From assembly GCA_023701135.1 (NCBI GenBank), contig JAMPXP010000028.1, positions 1 through 50,444 on the forward strand: 50,444 bases of DNA. Reading direction: 5' to 3'. Both the position numbers and the translations under genes were made by a program. The DNA is from Desulfobacula sp. (GTDB lineage: Bacteria; Desulfobacterota; Desulfobacteria; Desulfobacterales; Desulfobacteraceae). The first letter of the stretch is position 1. Every line of letters begins with the position of its first letter. The notes under the pieces are model-generated. The model saw only the letters and a program-made list of their open reading frames with translations. It searched no databases and had not been told where the DNA came from. Of this stretch, positions 33,692-42,394 are shown piece after piece.

Positions 33692-33725
33692 TCCGATAAT
33701 TTACCGGTTTTAAATTACATCCCCG

Positions 33726-34181
33726 TCAGATGCTTCGCTCCAGATTGATGACGGCTTTGGAGGGGCTGAACAGGTTGGCATTGAAATAATTCATGAGCCG
33801 GGCGTCCTCTTTTTCAACCAGGGTATTGATCTTTTGAACCCCGAGTTGTTTTAAATGCTCCACAAATTCAGTCATCAGTCGTTTGCCGATGCCCTGGCGC
33901 CGGCAGTCCGGATTAACTCCCACGGTATCAATGCTGGCGCCTTCCCTGGAAATACCGAACTCACCGATATAGAGTTCACCCATGATAAATCCGACCAAGT
34001 TTCCATCTTTGTCCTCGGCCACCAGGGAGGTCGGGAGATATTCGCCGGATTTGAAAAGCAGCTCGAATTTGAGTTTGTAGTACTCCAGACGGGAAACACC
34101 CAGGATTTTTTGGTCGATCCGGACCACATCGTCAAAATCCTCTTCACTCATCAGCCTGATCCGAATAAAGGGTTGATTCAT
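33726..34181 (-). CDS. GNAT-family N-acetyltransferase
   Basis: A 151-residue enzyme. GVNPDCRRQGIGKRLMTEFVEHL is the acetyl-CoA-binding motif A of GNAT enzymes; the opening IRIRLMSEEDFDDVVRID is their usual first strand and helix. The acceptor, an amine of a protein or small molecule, is unknown. The start at 34181 has AAAGGAGG just upstream, while the ATG 17 codons earlier lacks one. It is convergent with the hemerythrins. Confidence 0.88.
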   Translation of the reverse strand: MNQPFIRIRLMSEEDFDDVVRIDQKILGVSRLEYYKLKFELLFKSGEYLPTSLVAEDKDGNLVGFIMGELYIGEFGISREGASIDTVGVNPDCRRQGIGKRLMTEFVEHLKQLGVQKINTLVEKEDARLMNYFNANLFSPSKAVINLERSI

Positions 34182-34257
34182 AAGGCCTCCTTTTTTACGA
34201 AAGCGGATTTGTTCGCTGGAAGTTCTCCACAAGATTCAGTATAGGGGATTTATTGTG

Positions 34258-34310
34258 TTTTGTTAAGGGGTTTTTTGAGCTTGACATTGACTTCTTTGCC
34301 GGGATAGACA
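34258..34310 (+). promoter_or_regulatory. Putative promoter of the AAA/DUF4276 pair, part of a repeated element
   Basis: TTGACA (34281-34286) with TAGACA (34305-34310) after 18 bases forms a sigma-70-like promoter about 55 bases before the ATPase start. The preceding stretch (TTTGTTAAG, T-run, GA, CTTGACATTG) recurs almost unchanged at 38838, upstream of the CorA gene. Confidence 0.5.
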
Positions 34311-34365
34311 ATGATTTACATCAATAAGTAAAGGTTGAACATTGATCCGCGCTAAGGAGAAATAA

Positions 34366-35595
34366 ATGGCTGTCATTGAAGGGTTCAGGGTGCAGAACTA
34401 TCGTGCGCTCCGCGATGTGACGCTGGGTAAGCTTTCCAATCTGCAAAAAGCGGAAGAGCTGTCCCCTTTTACGATCGTGATCGGCAAGAACGGAGTAGGC
34501 AAAAGCAGCCTGTTTGATGCCTTTGGGTTTGTGGCCGATTGTTTATCTGCCGATGTGGAAACCGCCTGTGACATGAAACAACGGGGCGGGTTTGAACGCC
34601 TTCGGTCAATGGGGGTGGACGAACCCATCCGGTTTGAAATCTATTACCGGGAAGCCCCTAAGGAGAGGCCCATCACCTATGAGTTGTCTATTGCGATAGA
34701 TGCTTCATCCCGGCCCTTTGTAGAGTCGGAGGTGCTTAAGCAGCGACGGAAAGGCCAGAAGCACGGGCAGCCGTTTCCATTCCTTCGCCTGCATCACGGA
34801 AAGGGCACGGTCTGGGCGGGAGAGGAAGCGGTAGAAGCCAAAGGTGAGGAGGATCGTGCCCGGATGTCCGTGGAACTGACAGATACCCGGCAGTTGGGTA
34901 TCGCCACTTTGGGAACGCTCAAGGAACATCCGCGCATCAAACGATTCCGGGATTTTTTGAAAGGGTGGTACCTATCCTATTTTTATCCGGATGCAGCCCG
35001 CAGTTTGCCGGGTGCCGGTCCGCAGCGGCATTTGAATATTCACGGAGATAATATCGGCAATGTGGTCCAGTTCATGGAGCGGGAACACAAGGCCAGATTC
35101 AGAGCCATCCTTGACCGCATTGCGACCAAGATCCCCGGAATAGCCAGTATTGACACCCATGTGACGGAAGACAAGCGGGTCTTGCTCCGTTTCAATGACG
35201 GTGCGTTTCGAGATCCGTTTTTTGCCCAGCAGATGTCCGACGGCACACTCAAGATGTTTGCGTATCTTTTGCTGTTGGAAGATCCTGAACCACCTCCCTT
35301 TATTTGCATTGAGGAACCGGAAAACGGACTTTACCACAAACTGTTGGAGGCCCTGGCCCAGGAGTTCCGGGTCCATGCCACTGGGAGGAAAAATGCCCCG
35401 CAGATTTTTGTGACCACACATCAGCCCTATTTTGTTGATGCCCTGTCCCCCAAGGAAGTCTGGGTCCTTGAAAAAGGAGAGGATGGGTATTCCAGAATAC
35501 ACCGGGTTTCCGAACTGGATGATGTGAAAAATCTCGTGGATGAGGGGCTGCCCCTGGGTGGCCTCTGGTACAGTGATTATCTCGATGCGAGGTAA
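34366..35595 (+). CDS. AAA-type ATPase, OLD/RecF-like, partner of DUF4276
   Basis: A 409-residue ATPase of the AAA_21 type. FRVQNYRALRDV starts the ABC-like fold; Walker A is GKNGVGKSS (about 40-48). QQMSDGTLKMFAYLLLLEDPEPP provides the signature and lead-in to Walker B (FICIEEPENGLY), and VTTHQPYFVD is the switch region. There is no internal TOPRIM or coiled-coil insertion of full length. It is followed 2 bp later by a DUF4276 gene, so the two probably make one complex, as in OLD-type and PARIS-type pairs where an ATPase holds a nuclease. AAGGAG precedes the start. A role in defence is inferred. Confidence 0.82.
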   Translation: MAVIEGFRVQNYRALRDVTLGKLSNLQKAEELSPFTIVIGKNGVGKSSLFDAFGFVADCLSADVETACDMKQRGGFERLRSMGVDEPIRFEIYYREAPKERPITYELSIAIDASSRPFVESEVLKQRRKGQKHGQPFPFLRLHHGKGTVWAGEEAVEAKGEEDRARMSVELTDTRQLGIATLGTLKEHPRIKRFRDFLKGWYLSYFYPDAARSLPGAGPQRHLNIHGDNIGNVVQFMEREHKARFRAILDRIATKIPGIASIDTHVTEDKRVLLRFNDGAFRDPFFAQQMSDGTLKMFAYLLLLEDPEPPPFICIEEPENGLYHKLLEALAQEFRVHATGRKNAPQIFVTTHQPYFVDALSPKEVWVLEKGEDGYSRIHRVSELDDVKNLVDEGLPLGGLWYSDYLDAR

Positions 35596-35597
35596 CT

Positions 35598-36254
35598 ATG
35601 CATATTGAGATACTGGTGGAGGACAGCTCAGGGGAAGAATTGCTTAAGGCTTTGTTGCCGGGGATTTTGGGACCGCAGGCCCATCCCCATACCTGGCGGA
35701 TGCACTCCTACAAAGGAATCGGCCGAATCCCCCGGAATCTATTGAAAAAAGCGGATCCCTCCAAGAGAATGCTGCTGGATCAGTTACCAAGGCTGCTGCG
35801 TGGTTATGGGAAGACTCCCGGTATTGATGCGGTGGTTATTGTTTTAGACAGTGATACAAGGGATTGTGTGGGTTTTCTTAAAGAACTGAAAGCAGTTGCG
35901 GATGACTGCGGTTCTCTTTACAACAATATAATGTTCAGGCTGGCTATAGAAGAAATTGAAGCCTGGTATTTTGGTGACCGAGACGCCTTGTTGTCTGCAT
36001 ACCCAAAAGCCAAACCCGATGTTCTTGGGCGATATGTGCAAGACAGTATATGCGGGACTTGGGAATTACTTGCCGATGCAATATTCGAGGGTGGATCAGC
36101 GGTGATCCGGACATGCGGCTGGCCTCTTCCGGGACAAGTGAAGCATGAATGGGCTAAAAAAATTGGGCCGGTTATGGACCCGGACAGAAACCTCTCTCCC
36201 AGTTTTAAAAAATTCAAGGACGGTTTGCGCCGGCTGACCGTTTCGGTTAGATAA
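35598..36254 (+). CDS. DUF4276 protein with TOPRIM-like acidic residues
   Basis: A 218-residue protein of the DUF4276 family. ILVEDSSGEELL has Glu8 and Asp9, VVIVLDSDTRDC has Asp84 and Asp86, and FRLAIEEIEAWYFGD has Glu118, Glu119 and Glu121. This Glu / Asp-x-Asp order resembles TOPRIM nucleases, though the family's activity is unproven. NLSPSFKKFKDGLRRL ends the domain as in relatives. GAGG at the end of the ATPase gene serves as its ribosome-binding site. It probably supplies a nucleolytic or metal-dependent activity to the ATPase. RloB and AriB proteins are possible functional counterparts. Confidence 0.8.
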   Translation: MHIEILVEDSSGEELLKALLPGILGPQAHPHTWRMHSYKGIGRIPRNLLKKADPSKRMLLDQLPRLLRGYGKTPGIDAVVIVLDSDTRDCVGFLKELKAVADDCGSLYNNIMFRLAIEEIEAWYFGDRDALLSAYPKAKPDVLGRYVQDSICGTWELLADAIFEGGSAVIRTCGWPLPGQVKHEWAKKIGPVMDPDRNLSPSFKKFKDGLRRLTVSVR

Positions 36255-36326
36255 TTATAATGCCGGTCCGGATTCTGCCGGAATTAATGCTCACCTGGAA
36301 AATCAGGTGATATAGCGGGGGATTTC

Positions 36327-38822
36327 ATGAAAAACAGCCAATATTTCATCCAATGGGGGACCTTTCACAAGGGCATGGATGCCAAAGGCATTCAGGCTTC
36401 CTTTGCCAATCATCTGGAATACTCCCTGTCCAAAGACCAGTATACGGCCACCTTCCGGGATCTTTATCTGGCATTGTCCCTCTCCGTCCGGGACCGGATG
36501 ATCGAGCGCTGGATCCAGACCCAGCAGATGTACCATGATCACGATGTCAAAAGGGTATACTATCTTTCCGCCGAATACCTCATGGGAAGGGTCCTGATCA
36601 ACAACCTGATCAATATGGGCATGTACCCCGAGACAATAAAGGCCATGTCCGAGTTTAATGTTGATCTGGAAAGGCTGGGCGCCCTGGAGCCGGACATGGG
36701 GCTGGGAAACGGCGGCCTGGGACGGCTGGCGGCCTGCTTTCTGGATTCCATGGCCACCATGGAGATTCCCTGCCACGGGTACGGCATCCGGTATGAGTTC
36801 GGCATATTTGACCAGGCCATCCGGAACCTGGGTCAGGTGGAGCAGCCGGAGAACTGGCTTAAATACGGGAACCCCTGGGAAATAGCCCGTCCTGAATACA
36901 GTTTTCCGGTCAAATATTACGGCTGGGTTGAACAGACCCATCTGCCCGACGGCAAACTTAAAACCAAATGGGTGGATACCAGCGATGTCATCGGCGTGGC
37001 CTATGATATCCCCATTGCCGGGTATGACAATTATACCATGAACACCCTGCGGCTCTGGTCGGCCAGGGCCTCCAATGAATTTGAACTGAAATATTTCCAG
37101 CACGGTGATTACCTTAGGGCCGTGGAAGAAAAAAATATCTCGGAAAATATTTCCAAGGTCCTCTATCCCAACGATCAGATATCCGAAGGCCGGGAACTGA
37201 GGCTTAAACAGCAGTATTTCTTTGTTTCCTGCTCCATCCAGGATATCATCCGCCGGTATTTTTCCGAGCACAAGAATTTTGATGATTTTTCCGAAAAAGT
37301 GGCCATCCAGATGAATGATACCCATCCGTCCCTGGCCGTGGCGGAACTCATGCGAATTCTTCTGGATGTATATGATTTCCAATGGGAAAAAGCCTGGGCC
37401 GTTACCAGCCGCTGCTGTGCCTATACCAACCATACCCTGCTTTCCGAAGCCCTTGAAAAATGGCCGGTTTCCCTGTTTGAAAAACTTCTGCCGCGCCATC
37501 TGCAGATCATCTACGAAATCAACCGCCGGTTTTTAAGGGATGTGGCCACCCTTTATATCAATGATACCCAAAGAATGAACCGGATGTCCATTATCGAAGA
37601 AGGGGAGGAGAAAAAAATCCGTATGGCCCATCTGGCCATTGTCGGTTCCCATTCCGTCAACGGGGTTGCCGAACTTCACACCCGGCTCCTCAGGGAAAGG
37701 GATCTGAAACTGTTTGATGAGATGTATCCGGGAAAAATCAACAACAAAACCAACGGGGTAACCCCCCGGCGGTGGCTGCTCATGGCCAACCCTGACCTGG
37801 CGGCCCTTTTGACCCGGCACATCGGACCGGACTGGGTCAAACACAAAGACCAGTTGAAGGAAATCGAGGCCCTGGTGGAAGACAATCAATTTCTGGAGGA
37901 TTTCAGGACGGTCAAACAAAAGAATAAATTCCGGCTGGCGCGGGTTGCCATGGAATTGACCGGTGTTGCCGTGGATCCGGCCACCATCTTTGATTTTCAG
38001 GTCAAACGGATTCATGAATACAAACGCCAGTTGCTCAATATCCTGCATGTGGTCTACTGCTGGCTCAAGCTTAAAAAAGATCCTCATTTTGATATGACGC
38101 CCCGCACCTTCATGTTCGGCGGCAAGGCCGCACCCGGATATGTGACGGCAAAAACCGTTATCCGGCTGATCTGCCATGTGGCCGAGATGCTCAACCGGGA
38201 TACCTCCACCCGCCAGCGGCTCAAGGTTCTGTTCCTTCCCAATTACAGGGTTTCCCTGGCAGAAAAGATTTTTCCGGCCGCCGATGTTTCCGAACAGATC
38301 TCCACGGCCGGATATGAGGCCTCGGGCACCTCCAATATGAAATTCGCCCTGAACGGCGCCATTACCATTGGAACCCTGGATGGGGCCAATGTTGAAATCA
38401 TGGAGTCTGTGGGAGAGGATAATATTTTTATCTTCGGTCTCACCGCCGATGAGGTGACGGCCCTGGGCCCGAATTACAACCCCCATACTTTTTATGAACA
38501 AGACCCTTACCTTAAAGAAACCATTGATCTGATTTACAATGGATTTTTCAGCCCTGAAGAAACCGGGCTGTTTCAGTCCCTGATGGATCTCTTGATTCAC
38601 CGTGATCCGTATTTTGTCCTTGCCGATTTTGAGGCCTATCATCATGCCCAGATGCAGATCAGCGAATTATACAAGGATCAGAAGGTGTGGACCCAAAAAA
38701 CCATATTGAATATGGCGCGGATGGAAAAATTCTATTCAGACCGGACCATTTCAGAATATAACCGGGACATCTGGAAGGCCGAGCCTTTAAAAATCCTTCT
38801 GCCTCCGAAGGTAACCGCATAG
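36327..38822 (+). CDS. glgP: Glycogen/starch/alpha-glucan phosphorylase
   Basis: An 831-residue GT35 enzyme. YYLSAEYLMGRVL, EPDMGLGNGGLGRLAACFLDSMA and KTNGVTPRRWL are family motifs, and EASGTSNMKFALNGAITIGTLDGANVE carries the pyridoxal-phosphate lysine (Lys672). It releases glucose-1-phosphate from storage polyglucose. Full length. GGGGGA precedes the ATG. No other glycogen gene adjoins it. A 7-bp hairpin (TCACCTG/CAGGTGA, 36291-36310) lies just upstream and may mark a terminator of the DUF4276 unit. Confidence 0.95.
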   Translation: MKNSQYFIQWGTFHKGMDAKGIQASFANHLEYSLSKDQYTATFRDLYLALSLSVRDRMIERWIQTQQMYHDHDVKRVYYLSAEYLMGRVLINNLINMGMYPETIKAMSEFNVDLERLGALEPDMGLGNGGLGRLAACFLDSMATMEIPCHGYGIRYEFGIFDQAIRNLGQVEQPENWLKYGNPWEIARPEYSFPVKYYGWVEQTHLPDGKLKTKWVDTSDVIGVAYDIPIAGYDNYTMNTLRLWSARASNEFELKYFQHGDYLRAVEEKNISENISKVLYPNDQISEGRELRLKQQYFFVSCSIQDIIRRYFSEHKNFDDFSEKVAIQMNDTHPSLAVAELMRILLDVYDFQWEKAWAVTSRCCAYTNHTLLSEALEKWPVSLFEKLLPRHLQIIYEINRRFLRDVATLYINDTQRMNRMSIIEEGEEKKIRMAHLAIVGSHSVNGVAELHTRLLRERDLKLFDEMYPGKINNKTNGVTPRRWLLMANPDLAALLTRHIGPDWVKHKDQLKEIEALVEDNQFLEDFRTVKQKNKFRLARVAMELTGVAVDPATIFDFQVKRIHEYKRQLLNILHVVYCWLKLKKDPHFDMTPRTFMFGGKAAPGYVTAKTVIRLICHVAEMLNRDTSTRQRLKVLFLPNYRVSLAEKIFPAADVSEQISTAGYEASGTSNMKFALNGAITIGTLDGANVEIMESVGEDNIFIFGLTADEVTALGPNYNPHTFYEQDPYLKETIDLIYNGFFSPEETGLFQSLMDLLIHRDPYFVLADFEAYHHAQMQISELYKDQKVWTQKTILNMARMEKFYSDRTISEYNRDIWKAEPLKILLPPKVTA

Positions 38823-38837
38823 GTGAGAACCCTTGCT

Positions 38838-38886
38838 TTGTTAAGCGATTTTTGAACTTGACATTGTATTATTCGAGGAATAGAGA
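38838..38886 (+). promoter_or_regulatory. Putative promoter of corA, second copy of a repeated element
   Basis: TTGACA (38858-38863), a 17-base spacer and TAGAGA (38881-38886) stand about 48 bases before the CorA start. The upstream segment matches that at 34258-34290 at about 26 of 30 positions, in the same orientation. Confidence 0.5.
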
Positions 38887-38933
38887 AGTGTCATAGAAAA
38901 ATCAAGGCGATTCAGAAAACGGAGGCACACAGG

Positions 38934-39911
38934 ATGATGAAATATTTTGAAATTACAGAGCATCGCCTTGTGGAATCTCAAGTGGTATCCGCTCAGGTGA
39001 TGGTAGTGGCAGCCCCTGATGACGCTGACCGGGCCTTTGTCCAGGAACAATTTCATCTTGACGACTACGACCTTGCTTCGACATTGGACGCCGATGAAAT
39101 CCCGAGACTCGAGTTTGCCGGCAAACGGATGTTTCTTATCTGGAAAGTACCGGACAGTGCCACCGTTACTGAGGCTGTCGAACTTGGTGTGAGCGTGATC
39201 GGCTTGGCTCTTATCGAGAACCGTCTTGTGTTTATCCGTTCTGCAGGGGGGGTGTCTTTCAGCGAAAGGGAGTTTCGCAATGTTGAGGATGCCAGGGATG
39301 TTATGCTGGCGTTTCTCCTTAGAACCATCCGTCACTTTGTCAGTCACTTAAGGATCATCAAGCATGTCAGTGGCGAACTGGAGAAGAAGATCACGGTTTC
39401 CATGGAGAATAAGCATTTGCTCCAGATGTTTTCTTTGAGTGAAAGCCTTGTGTATTATATGGACGCCATTGAAGGAAATTCCGCTGCGCTGAAAAAGTTA
39501 CGGAGTATCGCAGTTCAGATGGAATTCGAGGCAAGGCAACTTGAAATGCTGGATGACATCATCCTTGAAAACGCCCAGGCCTCCCGTCAGGCAAACATTT
39601 ACAGCTCCGTCATCAGCGGATTGATGGATGCCCGCGGCACAATTGTGAACAACAATATGAACGTTTTGCTGAAAAATCTCACGCTCATCAATATTGTTTT
39701 TCTTCCCCTCAATTTGATCGCCAGCATCTGGGGCATGTCCGAGTGGAGCATGATAACGCAGGGGCTTGATTGGAGGCTTTCCTATTTGCTTTTTTTCCTA
39801 GGGATGGTGGTCTTTGGCTGGGGCACATGGATTTTTATGAAAAAGGTGATCGAGCGGGGTACTGCCCGTTCCGATGCAAATGTCATGAGAAAACCGCCTG
39901 ATCCTCACTGA
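38934..39911 (+). CDS. CorA-like divalent cation channel with variant motif
   Basis: A 325-residue protein. A long charged N-terminal cytoplasmic domain is followed by a helix rich in heptads and two transmembrane helices at the end (LTLINIVFLPLNLIASIWGMS and SYLLFFLGMVVFGWGTWIF). The selectivity motif of CorA is GMN at the end of the first helix; here it reads GMS. This may change ion choice. CorA proteins move magnesium, cobalt or nickel, and ZntB zinc. A GGAGG lies before the first ATG. The gene's end overlaps the convergent regulator by 7 bases. Confidence 0.8.
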   Translation: MMKYFEITEHRLVESQVVSAQVMVVAAPDDADRAFVQEQFHLDDYDLASTLDADEIPRLEFAGKRMFLIWKVPDSATVTEAVELGVSVIGLALIENRLVFIRSAGGVSFSEREFRNVEDARDVMLAFLLRTIRHFVSHLRIIKHVSGELEKKITVSMENKHLLQMFSLSESLVYYMDAIEGNSAALKKLRSIAVQMEFEARQLEMLDDIILENAQASRQANIYSSVISGLMDARGTIVNNNMNVLLKNLTLINIVFLPLNLIASIWGMSEWSMITQGLDWRLSYLLFFLGMVVFGWGTWIFMKKVIERGTARSDANVMRKPPDPH

Positions 39912-40477
39912 CGGTTTCTTTTGTAAAAATAAATGATGACAAGAATCCGGGTTTTGCCGTCCCCAAGGCTTTTTCCGGAATGGGGGACACAGGAATCAAA
40001 ATAGACGTTGTCCCCTTGTTCCAGGATATACGTCGTCTCTCCGTATACGAATTCAAGTCTGCCTTCGAGAACATACATGAATTCTTCCCCTTCATGGGCG
40101 TACATTTTGGTGATTTCCGCAGGAGCGTGGATGATAAAGGGTTCCATGTTTTTTCCGGGCTTGTCCGCACCCAGGACTTCATAGTCATATCCGGATAACT
40201 GGGAAGTGGCTTTGATGACGGGGCCCTGGTTGTTTTTCTGGAGACTGATCCGGGTGTCGGTGAGGGGCTCGCTGTTTTTTTCAAAAAAACGGGTCACCTC
40301 AATGCCCAGGGCACCGGCAATTTTATTGAGAGTGGAATAGGGCGGGGCTTTTTCAGACCGCTCCACCTTGGACAGATATCCTTTGGTCAGGCCCGCCAGC
40401 TCTGCCAGTTTTTCCAGGGTAAAATGATTCTGTTTTCGAAGTTTTTTAATATTCCTGCAGATGATGATTTCGTCCAT
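39905..40477 (-). CDS. XRE-family regulator with cupin domain
   Basis: A 190-residue protein. An N-terminal helix-turn-helix (NIKKLRKQNHFTLEKLAELAGLTKGYLSKVERSEKAPPYSTLNKIA, abbreviated motif) is followed by a cupin sensor domain with EPFIIHAPAEITKMYAHEGEEFMYVLEG. Such proteins bind a small ligand in the cupin. It is the last gene of the lactate operon on the same strand, 25 bp after dctM, so it may regulate it. The start at 40477 is chosen because the upstream extension does not resemble the family; AAGG is present. Confidence 0.85.
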   Translation of the reverse strand: MDEIIICRNIKKLRKQNHFTLEKLAELAGLTKGYLSKVERSEKAPPYSTLNKIAGALGIEVTRFFEKNSEPLTDTRISLQKNNQGPVIKATSQLSGYDYEVLGADKPGKNMEPFIIHAPAEITKMYAHEGEEFMYVLEGRLEFVYGETTYILEQGDNVYFDSCVPHSGKSLGDGKTRILVIIYFYKRNRQ

Positions 40478-40502
40478 ACCAGACCTTTTAGCCGGGGGGC
40501 CT

Positions 40503-41846
40503 TTAATTGCTGTACACCCATTTGGGAAGCCAGGTGGCCAGCTCAGGCCAGAAACCGACCATAATGAGCCCGATAAGCTGAAGGATAACAAAAGGAATGA
40601 TCCCTTTGTACAGGTCAATGGTCTGGACCTCGGGCGGACAGACGCCTTTTAAGTAAAAGAGGGACGGTCCGAAGGGCGGCGTCATGAAAGAAGTTTGAAG
40701 GTTGACGGCAAACATGATGCCGAACCAGAGGGGGTCAAACCCGTAATCCACAACAATGGGAGCAATAATGGGGATGTGGATATAGGTGATTTCAATGAAA
40801 TCCAGAAAAAAACCCAGGATGAAGATGAAAATCATGACCATGGTCACCAGTTGCCACCCGGACAGATGCATATTGTCGATAAATGTCCTCAGCAGGTCAT
40901 CTCCGTGAAGGCCCCTGAAAACAAGGGCAAAACAGGAAGCCCCCATGATGATGATGAATACCATGCAGGTCATCTGGATGGTTCCTCTGGATACGTCTTG
41001 CAGCATTTTTAGGTTGAATTTTTTGTTCACGATGGTCAGAAGGACGGCGCCAATGGCGCCCATGGCTCCGGACTCCGTGGGCGTGGCAATGCCGGCGAAG
41101 ATGGTGCCGAGGACAGCCAGAATCAGGAACAAAGGGGGGAGAAGGGCTTTAAAGATTCTGTTTAAAAAAGCGGCATCAAAGGTGGCCCCTTCCAGCTTTG
41201 CCGCCGGCACATGTTTGGTGCCGAAAAATGTGGACAGATAAATAAAAATGCAATAGAGACCCACCAGGAGCAATCCGGGGATGACGCCCCCCATGAACAT
41301 GTCGCCGATGGGGACGTCCATGACCGGCCCCAAAAGGAGAAGCACGACACTGGGGGGTATGATCTGGCCAAGAGTTCCGGAGGCGGCAATGGTTCCGCAG
41401 GCAAAGGATTTTGAATAATCGTGCTTCAGCATGGTGGGCAGGCTCATGAGCCCCATGGTGACGACGGTGGCCCCCACAATGCCGGTGGATGCGCCCAGAA
41501 GCGCACCCACCATGACAACCGAGATGCCGAGTCCGCCCCGGACATTCCTGAAAAGTTCCTCCATGGTTTCCAAGAGTTCCTTGGCCAGCCCTGATTTTTC
41601 CAGGGCCAGCCCCATGAAAACAAAGAGAGGAACCGCCATGAGCATGGTATTGGTCATGACCCCCCACAGCCGCAGGGGCAGAAGATCAAAAAAACCGGGG
41701 TGCAGCCCGATCAAGCCGAACAGGAAGGAGGTCCCCATCATGGTAAAGGTGACGGGGAATCCTGCCATCAAGGCAATGGTCAATACAAGGAAAAGCCAGA
41801 GGGCCAGGTAATCGGCAATCCAGAGGGGCAAATACTCAATCAGCAT
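40503..41846 (-). CDS. dctM: TRAP transporter large permease
   Basis: A 447-residue membrane protein with about 12 helices. GLIGLHPGFFDLLPLRLWGVMTN, MMGTSFLFG, PLFVFMGLALEKSGLAKELLE and ATAGGS-like ASGTLGQIIPPSVVLLLLG match DctM. It is the main permease of a sodium-driven tripartite carrier. The start at 41846 has AGGA upstream and follows the DctQ stop by 13 bp. The substrate is set by DctP; the neighbours suggest lactate. Confidence 0.92.
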   Translation of the reverse strand: MLIEYLPLWIADYLALWLFLVLTIALMAGFPVTFTMMGTSFLFGLIGLHPGFFDLLPLRLWGVMTNTMLMAVPLFVFMGLALEKSGLAKELLETMEELFRNVRGGLGISVVMVGALLGASTGIVGATVVTMGLMSLPTMLKHDYSKSFACGTIAASGTLGQIIPPSVVLLLLGPVMDVPIGDMFMGGVIPGLLLVGLYCIFIYLSTFFGTKHVPAAKLEGATFDAAFLNRIFKALLPPLFLILAVLGTIFAGIATPTESGAMGAIGAVLLTIVNKKFNLKMLQDVSRGTIQMTCMVFIIIMGASCFALVFRGLHGDDLLRTFIDNMHLSGWQLVTMVMIFIFILGFFLDFIEITYIHIPIIAPIVVDYGFDPLWFGIMFAVNLQTSFMTPPFGPSLFYLKGVCPPEVQTIDLYKGIIPFVILQLIGLIMVGFWPELATWLPKWVYSN

Positions 41847-41859
41847 CTTATCTTCCTGT

Positions 41860-42390
41860 TCATGATGGATTTTGGTCCAGGGGTTTTCCCATAAGGATAC
41901 AAAGGCTTTTGATCCCCAGGATAACACCCTGGAACAGCATGAGAAAATATCCCAGCGGCAGAACGGCCTTGATGATAAAACGGGCCGGAATGCCGCCGGG
42001 ATCTATGGACATTTCACCGATTTCATAGGAGACAATCGCCCAGGGGATGGTGGTGGTCAGAACCACATAACATGAAGGGATCAAAAAGAAAAGGACGCCG
42101 AAAAAATTGACAAGGGCCTTTTTTTTCCGGTCCATGAGCGAATAAAAAATATCCACCCGGACATGCCCTTCATGCAGCAGGGTATAGCCTGCCCCCATGA
42201 GAAAGATAAAGGCAAAGACGTGCCATTCCAGTTCGGACATGAACACAAAACTGGTGTTAAACACATACCGCAGGATGACATTCGAAAAGATGACCAGGAT
42301 GAAAAGAACAACAGCCGCGGTCACCAAGCCCTTGCCGATCCATTCATTGATGCTTTCACCGAAAGCGACTGCTTTTTTAAGAAATTCCAT
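41860..42390 (-). CDS. dctQ: TRAP transporter small permease
   Basis: A 176-residue protein with four helices in the DctQ arrangement, including NVILRYVFNTSFVFMSELEWHVFAFIFLMGAGYTL, the conserved second helix with its Glu-Trp motif, and LHEGHVRVDIFYSLM. It forms the membrane core with DctM. It begins 4 bases after the DctP stop and 13 bases before dctM. No strong ribosome-binding site is visible, so translation may be coupled to dctP. Confidence 0.92.
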   Translation of the reverse strand: MEFLKKAVAFGESINEWIGKGLVTAAVVLFILVIFSNVILRYVFNTSFVFMSELEWHVFAFIFLMGAGYTLLHEGHVRVDIFYSLMDRKKKALVNFFGVLFFLIPSCYVVLTTTIPWAIVSYEIGEMSIDPGGIPARFIIKAVLPLGYFLMLFQGVILGIKSLCILMGKPLDQNPS

Positions 42391-42394
42391 GGGA

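Noticed and set aside
36291-36310. 7-bp hairpin upstream of glgP as a riboswitch or intrinsic terminator
   Set aside because: The stem is short and followed by no T-run, so it is mentioned only as a weak feature in the glgP entry.
36303-38645. Long minus-strand open frames of 398 and 370 residues
   Set aside because: Both are shadows of glgP, with a Gly-, Phe- and His-rich composition and no motif. glgP is unmistakable on the plus strand.
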